64,000 nt of DNA from assembly GCA_036426205.1 (NCBI GenBank), contig CM071573.1:69591135-69655134 (forward strand), read 5' to 3'. This document shows positions 8,782 through 19,851 of this stretch, piece after piece. Under the pieces are notes generated by a model that was given only the letters and a program-made list of their open reading frames with translations, was not told the DNA's origin and searched no databases. A program made the translations under genes and the position numbers. This DNA comes from Ascaphus truei. Lineage: Eukaryota > Chordata > Amphibia > Anura > Ascaphidae. The number at the start of each line of letters is the position of its first letter. The stretch's first letter is position 1.

Positions 8782-10500
8782 ATGTTTGTAAAGTCCGGAC
8801 ACGAGGTGCTCACCTGGGCCTTGCGGTGAGATCTTGAACCCCGCCGCGTGGTGGCGGTAGGAGGCCTCCCCGCCACTATAGCCGCTGGAGAGGTCAGGGA
8901 GTATATGTGTAAAATTCCTGGGTGGCCGTACGCATGTGGCTTAGCTGTAGAACAAGATCCCACGTCCACGTGGAAAACGATGCTTTTCGTGGTAAGCTTC
9001 ACTGAGGATATATGCCTGTCTGAAGCACCGTCCACACTGTTTATGTCAGGGGACCCATCTGAGGGTTACCCTTTAGTCTACGCTGACCCAGTCAAATGGC
9101 GTCTCCCGCCAAAGCAAGAGAGCGCACGTGCGGCTGACTGCAAGCCTGCACTAAACTGTGTTGCAAAAATCTGTCCGGGATTGGCGGGAAAACCTAAGCC
9201 CCGCCCCCACCAACCGAGTGGCGCAGTGCAGAACCAGAAACAATCCTTGAAAGAGTGTGCTGTCCCTCCTTTAAATTCCACCAGAGGGAGCAAGCACAGT
9301 GAGCCTCAATCAGTAACTGCTGTCTCCACTGAGGAAAGTACAGGATGCCGTGAACCACATCCTCCGTTGTATGGTGTTTGGCCAGTAGAAGGACTGTGTG
9401 TAACGTTTCTTTTGTGCCCGTGCTTACAGAAAGACCTTCAACTCTCTGGTGGTATGAATTTTGAGCTCTATCAGCTACCAGGAGGGGTTGAGACAGTGAG
9501 ATTGGAAGGAAAAAGGTACGTCAGAGGCCTATGCCCCAAGTGTGATTTTCCAGATGGCGAATTGAGCTGGGGACCCAAGTGTGCCTGCTGCGGGGCACAG
9601 TTCCTGAGGCCCATGCTGCTGCGGCCTACAGAACCCACAGAGGAAGAGGCAGCTGACCTCTCTACTGGGGTGATCGATGCTGTTGACCCATCTACCCCAG
9701 CTACGAATGTTTCGGAGGGGCCGTGCGCTCTAACCCCGGTTCTAGACTCAGTTCCACACTCAGGACTGCAGATTCCAGAACCGCAGATTCCGGAATCCCA
9801 GGGTAAGGTGTCCCTACCCCCATCCTTGTCTACTGATGACAGCAGCCAACCAGCCGTGGTGATGCGCCAGTCGGCGGACCACCCAAGTGAAGCTGAAGCA
9901 CCTGCTGCTGACCCTGCTTTGGGCCCGCTGCACATCGACATCCCTCGGCAGCAAGCGCTGGTGCGGCCGGAGCCGTGGAAGAGTCCCACGGCCGTGACGA
10001 CTCCCAGTGTCTCGGAGGTACATCCGGAGACGGGATTGGAAGAAGAGGAACCCATCGCAAGCCAGCGGAGTGGTGAGGAACCTCCTTACTCCCCACAGGC
10101 TACGATGGAGGCGGCCGTGGAAAAGGCCCCAACTAAGGCTCATGCTGAGCAGCAGACCGTCGCTGGACACCCGTGTGTCACCATAACTGAACTGAGTGTG
10201 AGCCTGTGCGCTCCAACCCAAATGGTCCCAGAACCGGGATCCAACGCTCCCGAGTTTCAAGACAGTGAGTGGACTGCCCCAGAAGTGCCAGGGACAGGTC
10301 CGAAGACAGCCGAGGTGGGAACTGACAGCGTCTCCGAGGACCTGTTGGCCACCATGAATCACCGCAGTGGTAAGGTATCAACCCTTTACCCCCTGCAGGA
10401 TGAAACAAAGACTTTGAGTATGGAGACATTGCCAATTGCTCGCTTCCCAGTGGAAGCATCACAAGTACGTAGGGACAAGGACTGTGTGGCGAGGGATTAA
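8782..10500 (+). CDS. Gag-like/zinc-ribbon ORF of LTR element copy B
   Basis: An ATG at 8782 opens a frame containing HEVLTWAL that meets a TGA at 8827. The same frame then runs open to a TAA at 10498; the first ATG after the TGA is at 8905. The region around 8830-9010 has DLEPRR, VVAVGGLP and then a KTMLFVVSF strand. This order resembles the RRM-like N-terminal domain of PNMA/Ty3-Gypsy Gag proteins (Trp, then Pro, hydrophobic-VG-x-P, later a hydrophobic strand). After a Pro/Ser-rich linker comes a domain starting MNFELYQLPGG (ATG 9454) with the zinc ribbon CPKCDFPDGELSWG...CACCG, paralogous to copy A. A roughly 280-residue acidic, Pro/Glu/Thr-rich tail follows. No capsid major-homology region, CCHC knuckle or polymerase is visible, so the element looks non-autonomous. 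Function unknown; the Gag link is inference. Confidence 0.5.
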
Positions 10501-10974
10501 GTAAAAATTGCCTCCTTTAAGCTCAAAGAGGAGCGCTCCATTCACAATGTGGTGGACCGCGGAAAGGGTCAAGGCCTCCTGGCCTACCGCATCCATGCCG
10601 CGGGTGGCCGGGTAAAGGTCTGGCCAAGAGACACTGTGCTATTCCTTCCACCAGGGGGAGGAAGTAGTCTGGAACCAGTGACTGTTGCAGATGACCACAA
10701 TCTCAAAGAGTCTAAAGAGACTCCAGTGTTGATAACGGAGACTACCCAGGCGGAGGCTCACAAAAGTAAAAGTGAGGTACCCCCACATGATCAGTTAGGG
10801 GCACCCCACCATTGGTCTCAGCAAACAGCTAAAATTCAGCTGGCCTCGGGTATTACTGTGTGTGATATGCCATGTATCAGTGATGTTAAAGCCAACATGT
10901 TAAGTTGTACAGTTTATGCAATTCATTTTTATTGTGTAACTTTCTGTAATGTGATGCTGTTCTCCAAGCGGTGA
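10501..10974 (+). CDS. Same-frame continuation of the copy B ORF after a TAA stop
   Basis: The frame of the preceding ORF continues for 157 codons after its TAA, to a stop at 10972. It contains a basic stretch (LAYRIHAAGGRVKVWPRD) followed by FLPPGGG and a hydrophilic tail. The perfect phase agreement suggests one ancestral ORF interrupted by a nonsense change, or a stop that is read through. The last codons run up to 14 bp before the polypurine tract, so the ORF filled the whole internal region. No known domain was recognised. Confidence 0.4.
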   Translation, partial: VKIASFKLKEERSIHNVVDRGKGQGLLAYRIHAAGGRVKVWPRDTVLFLPPGGGSSLEPVTVADDHNLKESKETPVLITETTQAEAHKSKSEVPPHDQLGAPHHWSQQTAKIQLASGITVCDMPCISDVKANMLSCTVYAIHFYCVTFCNVMLFSKR

Positions 10975-10987
10975 CATTGGTATTTTC

Positions 10988-11000
10988 ACCAGGGGGAGAG
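10988..11000 (+). other. Polypurine tract of copy B
   Basis: The bases CACCAGGGGGAGAG end immediately before the LTR start TGTAAGGGGG. A purine run at this place is the usual plus-strand primer of LTR retrotransposons. Confidence 0.65.
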
Positions 11001-12477
11001 TGTAAGGGGGTCACCCTCGGTTCCCCTGATCTTCCTTTGCCCCCTGCCTTACCCCTGTGGCAGTGGGGGAAGGGGGCGGCGACTTCTCCCGGCGGGCACC
11101 GCCATCTTGGTTGCAGCGCGAGGTTCGAGCAATACGCAGAGGTTGGCCAGGTAAGCGGTGGCCATCGCCAGTGTGCCGGAGCTCTGGGAGGTTGCGCAGG
11201 CGCAGTTAAGCATAGCGGCGGCCATTACAGCGTCGCACACGCGGTCCCCATAGGAAAGAGCTGTGCCAAGGACTACAATTCCCAGCAGCCTCTGGGGACT
11301 GCACTTTCACCCTGGTCACAGGCAGCATTGAAGCCAATAGAGCTGGCAGATTCTCATGCTGCAGAGTTGCAACAATGTTGTGTGCAGACAGGGTTTTTGT
11401 CAGTTGGATCCAGGAAGAGATTGGGGAAGGTAGTGTACACAGAGCAGGGCTCTGCTGTACTAGGCCAGAGAAACCCCAGGCCCAGGTAGGCCCCAACTCC
11501 CCACCAGGTAAGTGGGTAATTAATAAGGGACGGCCCCAGGTTAGGGACCCTGCCCTTAGGTTCGTGTGTGTGTGTGTCTTGTCAGGGTCACGGCTGTCAG
11601 TGCAGTGAGAGCTGACAAGAGGGCATCCTGTGTGTATGCAGCACGTTCGCTGCAGGCACCAAGTAGGTTGCAGTGCGTTGCTGCAGGTGCTAGGTAGTAG
11701 TTAGCAGTCAGGACCGGGAAGAGCTAGGGGAACGGATTAGGCCAGTAACCCCCTAGGTCCCAGATAGGTCCTGACTCCCCAGTTTGTGGTGCTACAGGGA
11801 CAGGCCCTAGATTAGGGACCCTGTCACAGTAGTACTAGTGCTAGATAGGGACACAGCGGACGCTGCGCTCCCAGAGAACAGACTTGGGCTCAAGTCTGTG
11901 CCCGCAGAGACTATCTCCAGGGTGGGATCGCCCCTGGCGGACCCATGCGAGGAAACATCGGATCAGACGGGATCACCAAGCGGCAGATCCTTTTCGAAGT
12001 CGCTTGCAGGCCCGAGTGCAGGAGCGCTCGGCAGGTATCTTCCTAAGTGCACCAACGTATCCTAACATATCACAACTACACATAGTGGCAGCGCAGACCA
12101 CGGGACAAGGGGGTTGGGCTGTGGACCCAGTGTGGGGATATACGGTGACTGTGGAGTTACTCTCTGGAGGGAATGTTATAAGTGTGTGTTATTGCCTGCA
12201 TATATATTCTGTGTTACAGTAAACTGGTTATATACATCCATGAGTAGGTGGTTATTGTATATGTGGGTCCTGTGTAGGCAACCTTCTACATCCCTAGAAC
12301 CCTACACAGGTGGAGGCGCTGAAACCGAGAACGTTCCAGAGGATTCACCCCAGGCTCTCACTAGCGGAGGCTCAGACCTCCTGTGAGCCTGACAGGTATA
12401 CTGCACCACACCTGGTAACATATAGGTTCCCCTTACATACGCCATATATGCGATTGGGTGGGGGAATACCCTTTACA
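11001..12477 (+). mobile_element. Full-length 3' LTR of LTR element copy B (1,477 bp)
   Basis: It runs from TGTAAGGGGG to CCTTTACA. The final 351 bp duplicate the 5' remnant at 8356-8704. The first 300 bp are CpG-rich and hold promoter-type motifs (see 11101-11290). In the middle, a partly repeated module (ACTCCCCA..., then GGTTAGGGACCCTG and ATTAGGGACCCTG about 290 bp apart) suggests internal duplication. No convincing 5-bp target duplication could be found around the composite, in line with rearrangement of its left side. ORFs within it are not supported. Confidence 0.75.
11101..11290 (+). promoter_or_regulatory. Housekeeping-type promoter motifs in LTR U3
   Basis: Within 190 bp are a YY1-type site (GCCATCTTGG, 11101-11110), an NRF-1-like site with one mismatch (TGCGCAGGCGCA, 11193-11204), a second YY1-type site (GGCGGCCATT, 11217-11226) and a ZNF143/THAP11-type site (ACTACAATTCCCAGCAGCC, 11272-11290). 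The cluster is CpG-rich. This combination is typical of constitutive vertebrate promoters, so I infer it is the U3 promoter of the element. Confidence 0.55.
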
Positions 12478-13171
12478 TGTATGAAAGGAAAGCTGTACTT
12501 TATTAACCGAATCACTCAATGTATTCCGTGTTGTTTAGGAGCTTGTGTCCATCTGAGCCAAGAATGCAGTGGCATTTCCAAAGTTACAGAGACAAGGGTT
12601 GAGTTATAGTTTTTCGGAATATCACAATGGTGGCCATTTTCAAAACGTTCAGCTGTAAACGATTCTTTCTATATCGTATTTCTAAAAAACATAAAAGTGC
12701 TGGTTCAATGTATTTGTGAATTCCTTCTTATTTGTTGCTGTTGCTCATTCCTGCAGCCCATATTACACTCCCTGGTCATACAGCCAACAGTTGTCCTACA
12801 TGATATCCACCCTTAAATAGTCATCTCAGTGACAGGTCACTTAAAGATTGTTCCTATCTTGCTGCTTTTCTGATTAGCTCTTCAACGACTGCTTTCCACT
12901 TTTGCTCCACTGTTGAGATATCACAAGCGTGTCTCATTTGACCCCTGTAGTGGGTTTTTTCCACAGAACATTGGCTGTTTCACCGGTCATTCATCATATT
13001 GCAAAATTCAATAATTACTTAAGCATTAGTAGAACTTCTAAACATACCTGTTTGACACATACAATACCAGGTTTTTAGTTCCTTCTCATGATAAAAAATC
13101 TACATAGCAGCTTAGAAAAAACAAAGCTACAATATGACTAGAAAATACTCCAAGGGACTTCTAAAAATGGC

Positions 13172-13431
13172 AACTTTATTTCATATAGCGCTTTTCTCCC
13201 AACGGGAATCAAAGCGCTTCACAATGACAGTATAGTGCGCGGTACACAGCACATAGGATGGTTACAGACACAGTCCCTGCCCAGGGGAGCTTACAATCTA
13301 TGATTTTGGTCCCAGAGGCACAGGGAGATAAAGTGACTTGCCCAAGCTCACAAGGATCTGACACCGGGAATTGAACCATGTTCCCCTACTTCAAACTCAG
13401 TGTTGTTGTATACAGAGCCACTACTTCTCCA
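13172..13431 (-). repeat. MIR-like SINE with an L2-type tail
   Basis: Read on the minus strand it contains GGTTCAATTCCCGGTGTCAG, then CTTGGGCAAGTCACTTTATC, then a tail with ATTGTAAGCTCCCCTGGGCA and GCGCTATATGAAATAAA. The tRNA/core-like words followed by an L2-like 3' end are characteristic of MIR-type SINEs, which are mobilised by L2 LINEs. Confidence 0.7.
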
Positions 13432-13611
13432 TGAAGTCACTCTTCATAAATCTCTCAAACAATGAAAAACTCAAAGAATGGCACCCTGCACAAAAATCTA
13501 CTTAAAACAATGCAAATAATAATGTACTATTACATTATGACATCTCTAGAGAAGAAAAGTATCCATTGATAACATTTGAATTCAAACACAATAAAGGGGT
13601 TCTGTTACTTG

Positions 13612-13612
<1 letters not shown>

Positions 13613-13649
<37 letters not shown>

Positions 13650-13713
13650 ACAGGCCCACCCACACACACACACACACACACCCACCACAATCACACACAC
13701 CCCACCACATCAC
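13613..13713. repeat. (CA)n microsatellite, interrupted
   Basis: Two long CA runs, 13613-13646 and 13659-13681, are separated by CCCACAGGCCCACC and followed by imperfect CACAC/CCACC repeats to about 13713. The translated His-Thr ORF is an artefact. Confidence 0.9.
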
Positions 13714-13889
13714 TCTTACACTATTTATGTTCCATTCACTTGAATAGAGCCTTACGGTGTCTTCTAGCACCAAAGGTGTCGTAAGGAGGAGTACTTTTTC
13801 GTAAATATGGCCCTCTTGGTCTTGGTGCTATTTTCATTTATATCCTCCATAAAGATGCAATCCAAGCGGGTGATTTTTTAAATTTGTTA

Positions 13890-14238
13890 CATAGCATTGA
13901 AGCATGGGGTCTCTACAGATGAACCCCATTAATTTGAGCTCTGGGGATCCACTGCTTCCAGAGATACTTACCTCCATAGGGGGTGCCGGGAGCCACTCCG
14001 CTCAGCTAGCAGGGATCACGTAATGACCGCTTTTCAAAGCTCCCGCGTCCTGCGGGCCAATAGGAAGCCGTGACATCATCCGGTGAGGTTTCCTATTGGC
14101 CCATGGGATGCGGGAACTTTAAAAAGCAGAGAGATACCGGCACCCCCTTCGGAGGGTCTGTATCTCTGAAAGCAGGGGGTCCCCGGTGCCAAAATTAACT
14201 GGGGTCAGCTCCAGAGACCCCCTGCTTCAATGCTATGT
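13890..14238. repeat. Fold-back MITE (CCAATAGGAAGC family), copy 1
   Basis: The outer ends ACATAGCATTGAAGC and GCTTCAATGCTATGT are complementary. The inner arms CCAATAGGAAGCCGTGACAT and GGTTTCCTATTGGCCCATG also pair, so nearly the whole 349 bp can fold. A second full copy lies at 36656-36994 and a diverged part at 30036-30225. Confidence 0.75.
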
Positions 14239-16388
14239 TCAAAACAAAATCAAAAATGGGAAAAAAATGCTTAAAGGCAGAAAGGTAGGTTTATGAGGCT
14301 GGAATAGAATAGACATACTCAGTCCCACTGTATGTTATATTTGGCTTTGGCATGTCATTGGTGATTTAGCTTACCGTATACTACTGAGTATTGAATGAAT
14401 TAAGCCTTTGTTAATTTGTACCCATAAGCCCCCTTCACTTTTAAGAGTGGAAATAACTCCTGGAAAATAATAAAGTAACTTTTGTAGACTGGATGCTATT
14501 TAAACAATTTGAACAGGTGGGTACAGAAAGAATCAAAGTGCATTATCACTGAAAGGCAACTCAGGATGAGGTGGCTATAATTAGACAGCATTAAGGAATG
14601 GGGTTTGTGTGAGAATGCTCCACAGAGTGGTAGGAGGGATCTATTTTCAGCCAAGAGGTGAAAGAGTGTGGGAGGATGAGAAAGAGAGGACAGCAAGATT
14701 GACAGGACATGTGCTAGGGGACGCCACTGGCCCTTTACCAAAAGTAGAACTAAGTGACTTCTCGTAACAAGTGGAGAAGCTCCCAGAAGGGCTTAGAGCA
14801 GCTAGGATCTCCTGTCCTGCTCTTTGCTTGTGTAGAAACATGGGGGGATATGTAGGGATGGAGATCAGATAGTCCGATCTGGAGCAGAGAAGAAGCAGCC
14901 ATGGGAGCTGACGATCTTATTCTCATCACCTTATCTGGAGAGGGCCCATGGGGCTTCAGGCTACATGGGGGATCGGAGAAGACCTTACCTCTCCTAGTGT
15001 CAAAGGTAAGGTTATCCTGCGGCCTTACATCAGAAGGGCAAGTGGGTGATCCCACAAACACTTGATCGAGTTACAAGCAAGTTTAAAAAGGTGCTTTATA
15101 AAAAAAAAAGGGTATAGCAAATGTGTATTGGAATAAGACATGTAAATACAATATGCTACAATGAAATGTATCTGCAAACACCCTAATAAAAATATACTTT
15201 ATATATAAAAAAGGTGCTTTACTCAATTTGATGAGCCTGTTTGAAAATGCTAAATTTTGTAAATATCCCTAGCTCAGAAAAGGGACCTTCTACTGCTCCT
15301 TGGAGAAGTACTTAGCTTTTTACTTGCTTTTTGTCAGGTTGAATAAAAGCTATCACACGTTTCATTTCACGAGTAGGGCCTGTGACTAGCAGTATATATT
15401 AATATTTTGCCTAAACCATACCACTATTGCCATTTACTTAGCACTTTCTTGCTTATCCAATTCTAGAAGGATAACAATGTCTACAATAAAAGAAGATATA
15501 TGTACAATATCAATACAATCATGCCATGAGTATCTGATTGAGGAGGTAAATTGTATTGGAAATAATTATACTTATAATAATTAAACTTTCCTTTTAATAC
15601 AATGTCCATCTATTTTATCTGCCAATGAGAGCTCCCATTAATCTGATTAAACGGAAAGATCGATAAGCAAATCTTCACTGTTTTAATACATCACAAGAAA
15701 GAAATCACTGGCGACAGTATATTAAATACCTTCATGGCCTGGGATTTCTACATTCATGGTAAATCTGTCTTGTTATTGGATGGAATCCGTAGATATTTAT
15801 CTAGTACAAGTTTTTATTTGCTAGTATTCTTGGCGTGAGTTAGGGGGGCACCGTGGCTAGATATTACTGGTTATAACACTCAACACTTTTTTGTTTTTAC
15901 CTTGTACAGCAACAATGGTTTTATGAACATTTGTAAAATATCACATGCTACCGTAATAATAATTGGAATGATTGCTGTAATATTGGATTATTAACCCTTT
16001 CAGGGCCCTCAAGTGGAGGATTATCTAATAGCAATGATAACGTGGCAGTTCCCTTTTCGCTGGGATCAAGCAGATAGATCATCAATGATAAATAAATAAC
16101 TATTCATGCCACAAAAAAAAATGAACTTTTCATTACAACTACCAATATGAGGCACTAACTTTAGATAATCTACATACCCATACGCCAAACCAGTGCCCCC
16201 TTCAAGAGGAAAACAAGGTGGATGCATCAACTCCAGCACCCACTATAAGAACTAGAGCTAATGGTTTGTGACGCAACAATTCTAATTTACTTTATTAGGT
16301 ACATACCTGGCTACTTGTCCATTCGATTAGTATGTGACACAGGTACTTTGAACAGCAATATATATATATGTATATGTGTGTATATATA

Positions 16389-16544
16389 CAGTGTTCGACA
16401 AACCTATACATTTGCTCGCCCCGGGCGAGTGGATTTAACCCCCGGGCAAGTAAATATTGGCCCAAGCAGCACACGTTTGGTACTAGGTGGCGAGTAGATT
16501 TTTTTGTGTGGCGAGTAGATTTTTTGGTGATTTGTCAACCACTG
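16389..16544. repeat. hAT-like MITE (CAGTGTTCGACAAA family), copy 1
   Basis: It begins CAGTGTTCGACAAACC and ends TTTGTCAACCACTG. The interior has GCTCGCCCCGGGCGAGTGG. Compared with the copy at 40705-40839 it has an extra 21-bp duplication of GGCGAGTAGATTTTTT. The 8-bp target duplication at the second copy supports a hAT origin. Confidence 0.7.
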
Positions 16545-18198
16545 TGTGTATTTGTTGGCAGAAAACCGTACATGACCTTGAATTACCTCTATGACTTGCT
16601 GAAAGTGCACGTGTACCGTGCTCACTGGCACTGAGTCTTCCACTTGTACTGGTTATCAACAAGTAGAATCACCCAATGGCTAGCCATGAGTTAATTCATA
16701 ACGTGGTGGGTGATGATGAAGGACCTGAGCACAGAGCACAGTCTGAACTATATTCACATATTTACTTAGAATTGCTTGTTATATGATATCACATTGAGCA
16801 TCATCAAAAATACAAATCTAAAAAAGACACACAGCAAAGGGACAGAATCATTCTCCATTTGTTTGCCCTGCTGCGGATTCCATTTAGTATACAAGTATCT
16901 TTTTTTATAAAGATTTTAGACTGTGAGGATGTATTATTTGTTTCTGTAATACATGGCATGTCAGCATTTTATTACCACACTAAATATGTCTTCTTATCAG
17001 TAAAACACAGCATGTGCAAACTATTCTTATGTTTAATCTTGTTAGGCTTCCATTGTGCACTGTTGAACAATACAGCCACAATCCCTGCTCTGAATATAGA
17101 ATTGGAAGCACAGATGGGTAGTGCCTGGCTCATGGTCTCCCAGGACTGACACTGGATCACAAACACATTATATATGCCATTGTCTTAACCACAAACCGAA
17201 TCTTTCTTCCTCTGCTTTGCGCTGTTGAATCCACATGAGGTCTAAGTAATAAAATACAATTAAAGATATGTATTTATTATCAGATCACTGCAAGTGCTGT
17301 TGTCATAAAACAGATGCCCAGAAGATTAGCGTCTCCGTGCGCTAATGTATAATGTGTGTGTGTGTGTGTGGTGTGTGCGTCAACTTCTCTTTCACGAAGA
17401 AGAAAATAATGCTATTGGTGAAGTTAGCAGCAGAGTTTGGGTGCTGTTGTCGAGCACACATATAAATGATATTTTAGATTACAGTGGGTGACACTTTTGT
17501 GTGCCATCGATACAACAAAATTGGCCATTACGGTTTTTTTTTGGCACAAAGGACAATTGCAAGTAGACACAAACAATTCTTAATGCATTCATATGTATGA
17601 ACATGATGCACAACGTACAAAGAATAAGAAAATGTAAGTACATGAATAATGATGCACCAACACATGCTGCTAATGATTTTAAGTGAGAAATTAATTTAGT
17701 GACAATTCACTGTTTTAATTCAGCTAAAAAACAACAGTTCTCTACACATAGCTCCATTTATGTCAGTGTGAGTATTTTAACAGCATGAAATGTGATAGTG
17801 CGCTATACAAATAATTCTATAGAAAAAATATTTTTGGAAATTATATATCTTGGATTAAATTTAGACGATATAAAATAATAAAATACAACTCAAAGAAAAT
17901 ACCAACCACAGTATTCCTATCCCTCAGGGGTGTAGGCATTATGTGTTAAATATCAAGAAACAAATTCAGACCACTCTTCTATAAAAAAAAATAATAATAT
18001 TAAAAAACAAGTAATACAATTATTAATAATGATAATATAATCAGTCTCTTGTGACCACTACTCCATCAGAATCACCTCAAAAACAAGAGAGAGGCGCAAA
18101 TCATAGCATAAATACCACGTTTGTGTCTATCTTTTGTTTTCGAGTATTTGAACAGCTGAGGTTATTTGGCAAAAGCTCTTGAGACTGTTTAACACCTG

Positions 18199-18294
18199 AG
18201 GCCCAAATCCATATATAACGGTGCTAAGCTTTAGCTCAAGTGAGTGGGAGAAAAGACGGGCTGCAGCTCAGCATCGTTATATGGATCTGGACCT
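18199..18294. repeat. Short fold-back repeat, 96 bp
   Basis: AGGCCCAAATCCATATATAA at the left pairs with TTATATGGATCTGGACCT at the right, with further pairing inward (GTGCTAAGCT with AGCTCAGCAT). The terminal motif resembles that of the larger element at 20546-21121, so it may be a deletion derivative. Confidence 0.55.
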
Positions 18295-18299
18295 TAACA

Positions 18300-18442
18300 C
18301 AGGGGTGCTCAACTACAGTCCTCAGAGGATGATTGAGCCACCTGTGCCGAAGCAGGGATTGATTGAACTACCTGTGCTGAAGCAGGGATATCCTGAAAAC
18401 CTGACCTGTTGCAGGGGCCTGAGGACTGGAGTTGAGCACCCC
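18300..18442. repeat. Fold-back hAT-like MITE (family 1), shortened copy
   Basis: It starts CAGGGGTGCTCAACTACAGT and ends GGAGTTGAGCACCCC. Much of the left arm is deleted, while the right-arm words GTGCTGAAGCAGGGATATCC and CCTGACCTGTTG remain. Confidence 0.7.
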
Positions 18443-18738
18443 GCCTTAATGTGTACTTTTATTGTATCAGGTATGTATGTTCTAAAACAGTTCCACCTGT
18501 TATCTTAAAAATAATATAATTCCGAAAGAACAGTGGAATTACCACCCAAAATGTGGCATTATTGTTGACATACAGTAGTGTTATATTATTATTTGTATGA
18601 TGGTGTTTTCTGTTACTTTGGCATATCTATAAATTAAAGCGTTTGGCTAATCGGCTAAATAAATGGCATTTACTAGCAGTCTCAGATCCCTGATCCCCTT
18701 TACTTACAGGAACTGAGAGCCCTTCCCCAGCATAGCAT

Positions 18739-18838
18739 GAGGTGTGTGTTACAGTGTGAAAGGTGTGTGTTCCAGTGTGAGAGGTGTGTGTTACAGTGTG
18801 AGAGGTGTGTGTTACAGTGTGAGAGGTGTGTTACATTG
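18739..18838. repeat. 21-bp tandem repeat, about 4.5 copies
   Basis: The unit is close to AGGTGTGTGTTACAGTGTGAG, with single substitutions between copies. The Cys-rich ORFs over it are artefacts of the period, which is divisible by three. Confidence 0.8.
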
Positions 18839-19269
18839 TGCCATACCTTACGCGGGCATATTGGAAGCTTTGGGGAGGCAGGGTGGGGGGGAGGCACGTG
18901 GCGAGGTATCCCCCAGGGGACAGTCAGCCCCGCAGTGGCCGCCACTATCCTGCTATCCTCGCCGGCATGTCTTCACAGTGCGCGGCCAAGCAGCTTTGCA
19001 GACTGCTTCTTCCCCCCAGCCCGCGGCGGCATGAAGCTAGCAGGCGGGGAGGCGGCAGGGTAGGTGGGAGTCATGTGGTGAGGGCCGGTGGTGAGGGCCG
19101 AGGCCGATATATATATAAATGTACTCCTACGCCATGCCATTCTGTGGCCTATTCAAGAGGGCACGTCTTAGTAAATATGGTACAGGGTGTTTTCCATCAT
19201 TTTGCAATCATGCTGTAGTAGAAAATAAAAGAGGAGGGAGAAGGGACACTTGGCTTTTATGGCCTAGAT

Positions 19270-19528
19270 CAGAGGTGGGCAACGTCAGTCCTCAAGGGCC
19301 ACCAACAAGTCAGGTTTTCAGGATATCCATGCTTTAGCACAGGTGACTCAATCAGATTGAGCCAACTGTGCTGAAGCAGGGACTGATTGAACCACCTGTG
19401 CTGAAGCAGGAACCGATTGAGCCACGTGTGCTGAAGCTGGAACTGATTGAGCTACCTGTGCTGAAGCAGGGATATCCTAAAAACCTGAGCTGTTGGTGGC
19501 CCTTGAGGACTGAAGTTGCCCACCTCTG
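19270..19528. repeat. Fold-back hAT-like MITE (family 1) with internal expansion
   Basis: The ends are CAGAGGTGGGCAAC and TTGCCCACCTCTG, with 8-bp flanks GCCTAGAT and TACTAGAT (6 of 8 identical). The right arm carries four tandem variants of a roughly 30-bp unit (GATTGA-CC-CCTGTGCTGAAGCAGG-type), which other copies have only once. Confidence 0.75.
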
Positions 19529-19851
19529 TACTAGATCCACTAGACTCTGATAAATGCAAAAATTGGTGTTAGCAATAGTGACGCAAAAAGGTTGTATCGG
19601 CCTATATTTACTAAAGCCATATCGTGTGTGGCAAAGCAACAATAACATGCCTTTTCCTGCATTGATATTTTAGCGATAGTGTTAATAATATGCATGCAAA
19701 GGATGATTTAATGGCTAAGTCATTATTCATGAGCATTAATGTGCAATGTACTAAATATAGATATCTGTAGATTTCTGGCTACCGCCAAAAACTAATATGC
19801 AATTGTTATCACTTGTCTTCTATTTCATTAAATGGTATGAATAGATATTAG

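Noticed and set aside
18737..19218. Cys-rich and other overlapping ORFs
   Set aside because: Produced by a 21-bp tandem repeat and flanking GC-rich sequence.
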